From NCBI GenBank assembly GCA_017518025.1, contig JAFWWR010000141.1, positions 1 to 6,161 of the forward strand: 6,161 bases of DNA, in the 5' to 3' direction. Source of the stretch: Clostridia bacterium (lineage in GTDB: Bacteria; Bacillota; Clostridia; Oscillospirales; CAG-272). The first letter of the stretch is position 1. Every line of letters begins with the position of its first letter. The notes under the pieces are model-generated. The model was not told the origin of the DNA and made no database searches. It saw only the letters and a program-made list of their open reading frames with translations. Positions 1 to 6,110 of this stretch are shown here, one piece after another. The translations under genes were made by a program, and so were the position numbers.

Positions 1-393
1 ATAGGGCGGATTTGCAAACACCGCGTCGCACGGTCCTCCGGTGTCTTTTTCCGTGAGATCGCGCACGTCCGCGCGGACGACGGCGATCTTATCTTTAAGA
101 CCGTTCAGCTCCACGTTTCTGCGGGCGAGATCGGCGTATTTTTCCTGGATCTCCGCCGCGGTGACAAAAGAGTACTTGCCTTTTTGAGCGCAAAGAAGGG
201 AAGCGACGCCCGTGCCGCATCCGAGCTCCGCCGCCCGTCCCGACGGGACCGCTTTCGCGAAAGCGGCAAGGAGGTACGAGTCCGTTCCGAAGGTCAGCCC
301 ACGTTTTCTGCTGATAAGAGAGAGGTTTTCATTTATTACGTCGATCCGTTCCTCCCCGGGGTCGAAGGGAAGGCGATCATTACCGTTGTCCAT
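1..393 (-). CDS. trmN6: tRNA1(Val) (adenine-N6)-methyltransferase, TrmN6/YabB family (3' part beyond window)
   Basis: This is the N-terminal 131 residues of a class I SAM-dependent methyltransferase; the C-terminus lies outside the window. Seen in the translation: a FGTDSYLLAAF segment (residues 35-45) typical of COG4123 proteins, the SAM-binding motif I ELGCGTGV (56-63), an acidic residue E81 in the position that usually contacts the SAM ribose, D109 in RADVRDL, and the catalytic NPPY (128-131), which methylates an exocyclic amino group. The last in-frame codon in the window is the Tyr of NPPY. The family methylates N6 of adenine 37 in tRNA-Val in E. coli; the exact target in Firmicutes is inferred. 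The ATG is preceded by GGAGGA (399-404) with a 5-base spacer, which fixes the start. The position downstream of holB and ricT matches yabB of Bacillus. NPPY alone also occurs in DNA and protein methylases, but the context and the FGTD segment favour this call. Confidence 0.85.
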   Translation of the reverse strand, partial: MDNGNDRLPFDPGEERIDVINENLSLISRKRGLTFGTDSYLLAAFAKAVPSGRAAELGCGTGVASLLCAQKGKYSFVTAAEIQEKYADLARRNVELNGLKDKIAVVRADVRDLTEKDTGGPCDAVFANPPY

Positions 394-409
394 GCGGTTC
401 CTCCGTATC

Positions 410-455
410 AAATAATAAAAGCGAAGTACCCTCGTGATGAAGCTCCTCCGCCTTT
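410..455 (-). terminator. Possible intrinsic terminator after the ferredoxin gene
   Basis: On the minus strand AAAGGCGGAG (455-446) can pair with CTTCGCTTTT (426-417) to give a 10-base-pair stem with two G-U pairs and a 19-base loop. The U-rich stretch UUUUAUUAUUU (420-410) overlaps the 3' arm and follows it. The stem base is weak and the loop large, so termination may be partial. This would allow some read-through into the methyltransferase gene, for which I find no convincing separate promoter. Confidence 0.4.
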
Positions 456-477
456 ACTATTATGTTATTTGTCCGTC

Positions 478-648
478 TCAGTCCTTTGCGGGAGCGCCAA
501 CGGGACAAACGTCTGCGCAAGCGCCGCACTCGAGACATTCGTCGGGATTGATAACGTACTTGCCGTCACCCTCGGAAATGCAGGATACGGGACACTCAGC
601 TGCGCAGGCACCGCAAGCGATGCACTCATCAGAAATCTTGTAAGCCAT
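478..648 (-). CDS. 2[4Fe-4S] clostridial-type ferredoxin, 56 aa
   Basis: A small soluble electron carrier that holds two low-potential [4Fe-4S] clusters and serves cytoplasmic oxidoreductases. The 56-residue translation has two copies of the CxxCxxCxxxCP ligand motif, at C9/C12/C15/C19 and C38/C41/C44/C48. Each copy supplies three ligands to one cluster and its last Cys to the other. Length, the N-terminus MAYKIS and the end CPVGAP closely follow the classical Clostridium pasteurianum ferredoxin (55 residues when mature). One additional cysteine, C23, lies just after the first motif, where the classical protein has Ala. The start is well supported: GGAGGTG at 656-662 with a 7-base spacer. It lies 76 bases after ricT and 84 bases before the methyltransferase gene. 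It has its own promoter candidate upstream and a possible terminator downstream. The physiological partner cannot be read from the sequence; a link to the Fe-S protein RicT next door is only a suggestion. Confidence 0.95.
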   Translation of the reverse strand: MAYKISDECIACGACAAECPVSCISEGDGKYVINPDECLECGACADVCPVGAPAKD

Positions 649-681
649 GAAATTACACCTCCATTACCCTGAACTGAGCAT

Positions 682-710
682 ATTGTATCATACAAATCCG
701 AAAAAATAAA
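682..710 (-). promoter_or_regulatory. Candidate promoter of the ferredoxin gene (extended -10)
   Basis: On the minus strand the sequence TGATACAAT (690-682) is an extended -10 element with hexamer TACAAT, five of six bases matching TATAAT. At a 17-base spacing the -35 position holds TTTATT (710-705), a poor match, so recognition would rely on the extended -10. Predicted transcription start is near 675, giving a leader of about 27 bases that contains the GGAGGTG ribosome binding site. It lies in the 76-base gap after ricT. Confidence 0.5.
683..695. promoter_or_regulatory. 13-base palindrome over the ferredoxin -10 box, possible operator
   Basis: TTGTATCATACAA is a perfect 6-1-6 inverted repeat. 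It covers five of the six bases of the predicted -10 hexamer, where a bound repressor would block RNA polymerase. The size and odd-centre AT-rich layout loosely resemble the 7-1-7 boxes of Fur/PerR-family regulators, but the bases do not match a known consensus well enough to name one. Confidence 0.35.
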
Positions 711-724
711 GAGATTTTGAAAAA

Positions 725-1597
725 TTATTTGGAATTCTGCTTTATGACGGTCACGTCGTCACGATAGTAGGACTTTACGGTGTCCCCGCCGGGGGAGGAA
801 AACTTCACTTTTACGTAGCCCGTGAGGGGACTTGATTCCACCACGACGCCCTCGCCGTCGGGCGTTTTGACCTTGGCGTCGTTCTTCGGAGTTTTCTTGA
901 TCTCGTTTTCGTAGTTTTCATGCTCGAACCTGAGACAGCACATGAGTCTGCCGCAGGTGCCGGAGATCTTTGCGGAATTGAGGGACAGATTCTGCTCCTT
1001 CGCCATTTTGATCGACACCTGGGCGAAATCGTTCAGGAACGACGAGCAGCAGAAAGGCCTGCCGCAGATGCCGATCCCGCCGAGCATTTTGGCCTCGTCG
1101 CGGATGCCGATCTGCCTCAGCTCGATCCTCGTGCGGAACACCGACGCCAGATCCTTCACCAGTTCACGGAAATCGACTCTGACCTCTGCGGTGAAATAGA
1201 ACATCAGCTTGGAACGGTCGAAGGTGTACTCGGCGTCGATGAGCTTCATGGTGAGCTCATGTTCCTCGATCTTCTTCTGGCAGGTGACCATGGCCTCCTT
1301 TTCCAGTTCCTTGTTAGTGTTATACTGTTTTTTGTCGGCTTCCGTCGCCTTGCGGACCACGGCGCGCAGGGGAGGCACTATCTCGGAGGACTTCACCGTC
1401 TTGTTCCCTATGCTGACGGTACCGTATTCGAGCCCTCTCGCAGTCTCCACGATGGCGTCGTCGCCTTTTGCCAGCGTGATCTTCTTCGGATCGAAATAAT
1501 AGGTTTTTCCGGTGTCCTTGAATTTCAGTCCGATTATCTCGACCTCTTCGGGAAGCACCTGTTCTTCTTCGGCGTTTTTCTTGACCTTTTCTTCCAT
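725..1597 (-). CDS. ricT: RicT/YaaT, PSP1-domain protein (RNase Y-associated), 290 aa
   Basis: In Bacillus subtilis RicT (YaaT) forms a complex with RicA (YmcA) and RicF (YlbF) that binds [4Fe-4S] clusters, directs RNase Y in mRNA maturation, and promotes sporulation, competence and biofilm formation. The translation (numbered from the ATG) has a charged N-terminal tail, a PSP1 domain at roughly residues 60-165, and the family hallmark GGIGICGRPFCCSSF (173-187) followed by ISGTCGRLMCCLRFE (211-225). These supply C178, C183, C184, C215, C220 and C221, the conserved cysteines thought to carry cluster ligands; C106 is an extra one. A Lys-rich C-terminal segment of about 65 residues follows. Length is slightly above the B. 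subtilis protein (about 275). The chosen ATG is 9 bases from AAAGG (1607-1611); a TTG three codons upstream would leave no spacer. The gene starts 19 bases after holB. The ricA and ricF partners are not in the window. Confidence 0.95.
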   Translation of the reverse strand: MEEKVKKNAEEEQVLPEEVEIIGLKFKDTGKTYYFDPKKITLAKGDDAIVETARGLEYGTVSIGNKTVKSSEIVPPLRAVVRKATEADKKQYNTNKELEKEAMVTCQKKIEEHELTMKLIDAEYTFDRSKLMFYFTAEVRVDFRELVKDLASVFRTRIELRQIGIRDEAKMLGGIGICGRPFCCSSFLNDFAQVSIKMAKEQNLSLNSAKISGTCGRLMCCLRFEHENYENEIKKTPKNDAKVKTPDGEGVVVESSPLTGYVKVKFSSPGGDTVKSYYRDDVTVIKQNSK

Positions 1598-1606
1598 ATC
1601 GTTCAA

Positions 1607-1611
1607 CCTTT
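1607..1611 (-). promoter_or_regulatory. Ribosome binding site deciding the ricT start
   Basis: AAAGG on the minus strand is 9 bases from the ATG at 1597 and directly abuts an in-frame TTG at 1606. The spacing supports the ATG and rejects the three-codon longer start. It lies in the 19-base gap after the holB stop codon. Confidence 0.65.
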
Positions 1612-1616
1612 CAGGT

Positions 1617-2672
1617 TTATTTGTTTCGGTTTGTCCCGGCCTTCTCGCAGGAGAATACCAGTTCGAACCAGCACACTCTCGCGGACACGTTGGATTCCAG
1701 TCTGTCCATTGCCACGGTAACGTTTTCGAAGACCGCCGCCCCGTATGCCGGAGGCACGGACGCGATCATTTCAGCCGCGCGGTCTCTGTCCGTGAACAGA
1801 TAGACCGGCGCGTTCCTGCTTTTCATCAGCAGGGTGAGGTCCCGCACCGCGGTCGCAACGTATCCGATCAATTCCTTGGCTACGTTGAGACCTTTTTTTG
1901 CGGGTATCTCGGAGAGGACCCAGGTGATTGCGTCTCCGATCCGGGAGGTGATGAGATACTCCGCGAATTCCATCGCTTTTTTCTCCGCGGCCTTGACCTT
2001 TTTGCCGGATTCAGACGGGAACAGTATGTCCTTCGCCGGACCTATCGATCCGCGCGAGCCGCTCAGCGCGTCCTCGAACTTTTCGGGGTCGCGTTTTCTT
2101 ATTCCCTCCGCGCCCGGAAGGGTGAGCAGGTATTTCTCAACGGCGTCCCGTCCGAGTATTTCCGTCCTCAGTACCGTCGACCTGCTTCGCACTGTCTCGA
2201 GCAGTGCCGTGGCGTCCTCGGTGAGCAGGAAGAACGTGACGAACTCCGGCGGCTCTTCAAGGGAGATCAGCAGCGAATTCTGCGCCTGGACGGTCATCTT
2301 GTCCGCTTCCTCTATGACGTAAACGCGCATATCGGAGTCGTTGGGGACGACGTAGAGTCCCGCCTTCAGCTCCCGTATCTCGTTCACGCCGATCGACGCT
2401 TTTCCCTCGGTAGAGACGGTGATCACGTCCGGAGACAGCCCCCGCAGTATCTTTCTGCAGGAGGCGCATCCGCCGCAGGGAAGGGGCGCGTCTCCGTTTC
2501 GTCTGTTCTCGCAGGAGAGCGCCGCGGCGGCAAGCCGTGCGACAGTCCGCTTTCCGGAGCCCCTCGGCCCCTCGATGATGTACGCGTGGGACGACGTCCC
2601 GTCGGCGATAGTCGCGCCGAGATTATGCTTTATCGCTTCGTTCCCGATGAGGTCACCGAAGATCTCTCTCAT
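1617..2672 (-). CDS. holB: DNA polymerase III subunit delta' (clamp loader), 351 aa
   Basis: The delta' subunit is part of the clamp-loader complex that places the beta sliding clamp on primed DNA at the replication fork. Seen in the translation: an N-terminal AAA+ fold beginning IFGDLIGNEAIKHNL, a P-loop GPRGSGKRT (35-43), the zinc-module cysteines C54, C66, C69 and C72, a Walker-B-like VYVIEEADKM (117-126), NSLLISLEEPP (132-142), and the VRSRS segment (161-165) at the place of the SRC motif. The P-loop has Arg directly after the invariant Lys where Ser/Thr is usual, and SRC reads SRS. Both fit a subunit that need not hydrolyse ATP. The C-terminal part is poorly conserved, as expected for the collar domain. 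Length is within the family range. The ATG is 9 bases from AAAGGAG (2682-2688). It lies 35 bases after ileS and 19 bases before ricT; linkage to ricT is the usual Firmicute arrangement, which argues against the related tau/gamma subunit. Confidence 0.95.
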   Translation of the reverse strand: MREIFGDLIGNEAIKHNLGATIADGTSSHAYIIEGPRGSGKRTVARLAAAALSCENRRNGDAPLPCGGCASCRKILRGLSPDVITVSTEGKASIGVNEIRELKAGLYVVPNDSDMRVYVIEEADKMTVQAQNSLLISLEEPPEFVTFFLLTEDATALLETVRSRSTVLRTEILGRDAVEKYLLTLPGAEGIRKRDPEKFEDALSGSRGSIGPAKDILFPSESGKKVKAAEKKAMEFAEYLITSRIGDAITWVLSEIPAKKGLNVAKELIGYVATAVRDLTLLMKSRNAPVYLFTDRDRAAEMIASVPPAYGAAVFENVTVAMDRLESNVSARVCWFELVFSCEKAGTNRNK

Positions 2673-2707
2673 ATCCCGGCGCTCCTTTCCGTTTCATGTA
2701 TAAAGGG

Positions 2708-5700
2708 TCACGCTTTCGCAATAAGTATCTTTACCGGCTCGTCCTCGTCGATCTCCACCGTCGCGATGGGCTTCTCCGCCTTACCCGCGGAGCTCAGCGT
2801 TTCGGAAAACACGTAATTCTCGAATCCCGCGGGAAGCTCGCCGGACACGACCTCGATAACGATGCGGTCCATGATCTCGAGGCCGGCGTTCTTTCTTGCG
2901 TCCTGAATGTTGCGGACGATTTCGCGGGCGATGCCTTCACGTCTCAGCTCGTCGTCCACGGTGAGGTCGAGGGACACCACGATTCCTTCTTCGCTCGCCA
3001 CGAACATTCCGTCACGGGCGTTGTACTTGACCAGGATCACGTCTGACGAGAGCTCTTCCGTTTTTCCGTTGATCTCCACTTCGGCCACGTCGCCCCTGAG
3101 CTTGAATTTGCCCGTCTTGATCGCCTTGATGACGTCCGGGATCCTGTCGGGGTAGAGAGCCCTTATCTCGTTGAAATTCGGGTCGTAATGGACTGTGGCG
3201 ATGTCGCCGACGTCGCTGAGCATCACGGCTTTCTTGACGTTCAGTTCTTCCGCAATAACGTCCGTATAGGAGGCGACCCTTACGGCGTCATCCGGATCGG
3301 ACAGAGCGATCTTCAGCTCTCTCAGCGGCTGGCGGTTCTTGACTCTGTTCTTCTGCCTGATTGAACGGGCGAGGGTGATGATATCCTGCACGAGGTCGAT
3401 GTCCCGCGCAAGATCGTCGTCTCTGTATTTCTCCGGGATCACGGGCCACTCCGTCAGGTGGACGGACTCGCCGCCGGTGAGGATCTTATAGAGCTTTTCG
3501 GCTACGATGGGCGCCACCGGAGCGAACAGCTTCGTCGTGTTCACGAGGACGTAGTACAAAGTCTCGTACGCGTTTTTCTTGTCTGAGGTGAATTCGGAAG
3601 ACCAGAATCTCCTTCTGGATCTTCTGATATACCAGTTGGTCAGACCGTCCACCAGAGAGATGAGATTTTCAACATAGCGGTTGACGGAGTACGCGTCCAT
3701 ATTCTCGGTAATGGTGTCGGTGACGGACCAGAGCTTCGCCAGGATCCAGCGGTCGAGCTGGTTGTCGCTCTCCGGCTCCTTCACGGTCTCCGGCGCAAAG
3801 TTGTCGATATTAGCGTAGGAGATGAAGAAGTTGCAGGCGTTCCAGAGCGGCAGGATTATCTGCTGATACGCGTCGAGGATCCCGCTCTCGTCGAACTGAA
3901 GGTCGCCGATGAGCATGGCGCTGCTCTGATAGAGGTACAGACGGAAGGCGTCCGTGCCGAACTTTTTCATCAGCTCCATGGGGTCGGTGTAGTTCTTCGA
4001 GGATTTTGACAGCTTCTTGCCGTCCTTCGACAGTATCGTCCCGTGGACCACGCAGTTCTTGAACGCCGGTCTGTCGAACAGTGCGGTTGCGAGGACGTGC
4101 AGGTAGTAGAACCAGCATCTGATCTGCCCCGTGTATTCCACGACGAAGTCGGAGGGGAAATGCTCCTCGAACCACTCTTTGTTTTCAAACGGATAATGCT
4201 TTGACGCGAAGGGAACGCTTCCGCTTTCGAACCAGCAGTCCAGTACCTCGGGCACTCTCACCATTTTGCCGCCGCAGTCGGGGCAGGTGAAGGTGATCTG
4301 ATCCATGAACTGTCTGTGCAGGTTGTCGGGGCGCACTCCGCTCGCCTTCTCGATCTCGTCGATGCTGCCGAGCACCGTGTGCTTGCCGCACTTGTCGCAG
4401 ATCCATATCGGGATCGGCGTGCTCCAGTATCTGTTGCGGGAGATGTTCCAGTCGCGGGCGCCGGCGAGCCAGTTGCCGAATCTGCCGTGCTTCACGGTCT
4501 CCGGCAGCCAGTTGATCTTCTCGTTGTGCTCGATGAGACGGTCCTTGATCTTGCCCACGTTGAAGTAGTACGCGTCCATCGCCTTGTAGATGAGCGGTCT
4601 CTTGCAGCGCCAGCAGTGAGGGTAGTTGTGGACGATGGTCCCGTCCGCCACGGCCTTGCCGTTCTCGTACAGGAAGCGGATGATGATCGGGTTCATCTCG
4701 ATCACGTTTTTGTCTTCCTGGACGGGGTAGAAGTCGGTTATCTCCTCGGTGAAGCGGCCCTTGGAATCCACGGGGTTCACCAGCGGTATATTGTTGTTCT
4801 TGCAGGTCCAGTAGTCGTCCTCGCCGAACGCCGGAGCGGTGTGGACGATGCCCACGCCTTCCTCGGCTCCCACGTAATCCGCGGAAACCACGCGGAACGC
4901 GCCTTCCTCTTTCTTGTCCGCAAAGTAGGGGAACAGCGGTTCGTACGTTAAGCCGAGAAGTTCGGCGCCTTTGCATTCTTTTACGATGACCGGCTCCGCG
5001 CCGAACACCTTTTCAAAGTTTTTGAGCGTCTCGCGGCAGGCGACGAATATCTCCTCGCCTACATCTACAAATGCGTAGTCGAGATTTTCGCCCACGGCGA
5101 GGCACAGATTGGACGGCAGAGTCCACGGGGTCGTGGTCCACGCAAGGAAGAACACGGGCTTGCCCGCCTCGAGGAGATCCGTGCGGAACTTGGCGATGAG
5201 CCATCTGTCCTGGCGGGGCCTTGTGGAGTCCGACTCCCTCGTGTCGGAGATGGAGAGGGAAGTCTCGCAGTGGGTGCAGTACGGAGTGACTCTGTAATCG
5301 CGGTAGATGAGTCCCTTGTCGTAGCAGGTCTTGAACGCCCACATGACGCTCTCCATGAAATCGCGGTTCATGGTCTTGTACGCTCCGTCGTAGTCCACCC
5401 ATCTGGCCATCTGTTCGACGTATTCCTTCCACGCCTCGTTGTTATTCGAGACGATCTCGAAGCACTTGTCGTTGAAGGTGCCGATGCCGATCTTCTTTTC
5501 AATATCGTTTTTATCGTCGATACCCAGCTGGACCTCCGCCTGATTCTCGATAGGCAGTCCGTGGCAGTCCCATCCCCATACTCTGGGGACGCTGTAACCC
5601 TTCATGGTCCAGTAACGGGAGATCATGTCCTTTATAAAGGAGACCAGTACCGTTCCGTGGTGCGGTTTGCCCGTGGGGAACGGAGGGCCGTCGTAAAATA

Positions 5701-5824
5701 CGATCTCGCCCTTGTCCGGCTGACTGACCGATTTTTCAAAGGTGCTGTCATTTTTCCAGAATTCCAGTATTTCCGGCTGGATCTCGGAAAAATCGGGCTT
5801 CGGAGACAATTCTTTAAACTTCAT
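2708..5824 (-). CDS. ileS: Isoleucyl-tRNA synthetase, IleRS2-like, 1038 aa
   Basis: This enzyme attaches isoleucine to tRNA-Ile in the cytoplasm and hydrolyses mischarged Val-tRNA. Domains by residue: the catalytic Rossmann fold starts with FYDGPPFPTG (43-52) and the signature position HHGT (55-58). The CP1 editing domain (about 190-420) contains TTTPWTLPSN (230-239) and HTAPAFGEDD (328-337). CxxC pairs lie at C183/C186, C404/C407, C476/C479 and C514/C517. WFESGSVPF is at 531-539 and the KMSKS loop reads KLSKS (604-608). The anticodon-binding helical domain has NWYIRRSRRRFW (730-741), and a C-terminal region follows. The length of 1038 exceeds the usual 920-940 of IleRS1. The C-terminus has no cysteines after C664, so the IleRS1 C-terminal zinc finger is absent; both points indicate the IleRS2 type. 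The signature motif is unusual: the fourth residue is Thr, not His. The start is chosen by AAAGGA (5836-5841), 11 bases away; longer in-frame starts lack a binding site. It heads the probable operon with holB. Confidence 0.97.
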   Translation of the reverse strand: MKFKELSPKPDFSEIQPEILEFWKNDSTFEKSVSQPDKGEIVFYDGPPFPTGKPHHGTVLVSFIKDMISRYWTMKGYSVPRVWGWDCHGLPIENQAEVQLGIDDKNDIEKKIGIGTFNDKCFEIVSNNNEAWKEYVEQMARWVDYDGAYKTMNRDFMESVMWAFKTCYDKGLIYRDYRVTPYCTHCETSLSISDTRESDSTRPRQDRWLIAKFRTDLLEAGKPVFFLAWTTTPWTLPSNLCLAVGENLDYAFVDVGEEIFVACRETLKNFEKVFGAEPVIVKECKGAELLGLTYEPLFPYFADKKEEGAFRVVSADYVGAEEGVGIVHTAPAFGEDDYWTCKNNNIPLVNPVDSKGRFTEEITDFYPVQEDKNVIEMNPIIIRFLYENGKAVADGTIVHNYPHCWRCKRPLIYKAMDAYYFNVGKIKDRLIEHNEKINWLPETVKHGRFGNWLAGARDWNISRNRYWSTPIPIWICDKCGKHTVLGSIDEIEKASGVRPDNLHRQFMDQITFTCPDCGGKMVRVPEVLDCWFESGSVPFASKHYPFENKEWFEEHFPSDFVVEYTGQIRCWFYYLHVLATALFDRPAFKNCVVHGTILSKDGKKLSKSSKNYTDPMELMKKFGTDAFRLYLYQSSAMLIGDLQFDESGILDAYQQIILPLWNACNFFISYANIDNFAPETVKEPESDNQLDRWILAKLWSVTDTITENMDAYSVNRYVENLISLVDGLTNWYIRRSRRRFWSSEFTSDKKNAYETLYYVLVNTTKLFAPVAPIVAEKLYKILTGGESVHLTEWPVIPEKYRDDDLARDIDLVQDIITLARSIRQKNRVKNRQPLRELKIALSDPDDAVRVASYTDVIAEELNVKKAVMLSDVGDIATVHYDPNFNEIRALYPDRIPDVIKAIKTGKFKLRGDVAEVEINGKTEELSSDVILVKYNARDGMFVASEEGIVVSLDLTVDDELRREGIAREIVRNIQDARKNAGLEIMDRIVIEVVSGELPAGFENYVFSETLSSAGKAEKPIATVEIDEDEPVKILIAKA

Positions 5825-5827
5825 TCT

Positions 5828-5880
5828 CGGGATGTTCCTTTCTCCATGGTATGTCATCCCGCCGGTCGGGCCCGGAGGGA
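5828..5880 (-). promoter_or_regulatory. ileS leader with two mutually exclusive hairpins
   Basis: Hairpin A on the minus strand: TCCCTCCGG (5880-5872), loop GCCCGA, CCGGCGGGA (5865-5857). This is eight pairs around one T/C mismatch. Hairpin B: CGGGATG (5861-5855) pairs perfectly with CATCCCG (5834-5828), seven pairs around a 20-base loop that holds the ribosome binding site. Bases 5857-5861 are needed by both, so only one can form at a time. Neither is followed by a U-run, so a terminator is unlikely and any control would act at translation. No T-box sequence is present. A regulatory role is inferred. Confidence 0.4.
5836..5841 (-). promoter_or_regulatory. Ribosome binding site deciding the ileS start
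   Basis: AAAGGA on the minus strand is 11 bases from the ATG at 5824. An in-frame ATG at 5857 would add 11 residues (MTYHGERNIPR) and would place this site inside the gene with none in front of it. The site lies in the loop of the hairpin formed by 5828-5834 and 5855-5861. Confidence 0.65.
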
Positions 5881-5906
5881 AAGACGTGCACAAAATAATC
5901 CATACT

Positions 5907-5935
5907 ATTATATCACTATTCGGCGCCGCGGTCAA
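5907..5935 (-). promoter_or_regulatory. Strong sigma-A-type promoter of ileS
   Basis: Minus strand TTGACC (5935-5930), a spacer of exactly 17 bases, then TATAAT (5912-5907) preceded by TGA, an extended -10. Eleven of twelve hexamer bases match the consensus. The predicted start is near 5900, giving a leader of about 76 bases before the ileS ATG. It is the only strong promoter I see in the window and probably drives ileS-holB-ricT. Confidence 0.8.
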
Positions 5936-5940
5936 TGACC
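5930..5940. promoter_or_regulatory. Palindrome over the ileS -35 box, possible operator
   Basis: GGTCAATGACC is a perfect 5-1-5 inverted repeat that contains the whole -35 hexamer. It is flanked by CCG (5926-5928) and CGG (5941-5943), which extend the symmetry to eight pairs if one base (5929) is skipped. It could be a repressor site or coincidence; no known operator is recognised. Confidence 0.25.
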
Positions 5941-6110
5941 CGGACTTAACTTTTTGAAACTTCCTTCGCTTGTTTTTCGACCGGCCCGAACGCCGGGAAG
6001 AGTATGGGGCGAAATGTACAAAAAAAGGGTATTTATGAAATATCTGTGATGTCAATTGATATGAACCATTTTGTTCAAAAAAGAAAAAATGATTGGTATG
6101 GTATCGCATA

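Noticed and set aside
184..672. Plus-strand open frame of 162 codons
   Set aside because: It runs antisense to the methyltransferase and ferredoxin genes, whose family motifs are unambiguous, and its translation resembles no family.
711..724. Terminator directly after ricT
   Set aside because: The stretch is AT-rich but has no stem of useful stability.
1598..1606. TTG start adding three residues (M N D) to RicT
   Set aside because: The AAAGG site touches the TTG with no spacer, while the ATG at 1597 is 9 bases away.
1512..2816. Plus-strand open frame of 434 codons, and a similar one at 920-1720
   Set aside because: Both are antisense to ricT, holB and the end of ileS. Arg/Gly/His-rich translations are typical shadows of G+C-biased codons.
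4316..4951. Long antisense frames across ileS, also 5270-5938 on plus and 4185-4976 on minus
   Set aside because: They overlap the conserved catalytic and editing core of ileS in other frames and show no start signals or domains.
5981..5996. GC stem CCGGC/GCCGG as a terminator
   Set aside because: Only five pairs, and no T-run follows on either strand.
6000..6030. Second promoter upstream of ileS: minus-strand TTGACA near 6050 with a possible -10
   Set aside because: The -35 is perfect, but at 17-18 bases only ATACCC or TACCCT is found. This is too weak beside the near-consensus promoter at 5907-5935.
6062..6097. Inverted repeat TGAAC/GTTCA beside A/T tracts as a terminator
   Set aside because: The stem is short and AT-rich, and the T-tract lies on the wrong side for minus-strand transcription; on the plus strand it is an A-tract.
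5825..6109. Extension of the ileS reading frame by 95 codons upstream
   Set aside because: It crosses the strong promoter and leader, has a low-complexity Phe/Lys/Arg-rich translation unlike any IleRS N-terminus, and lacks a ribosome binding site. Start at 5824 fits the site at 5836-5841.
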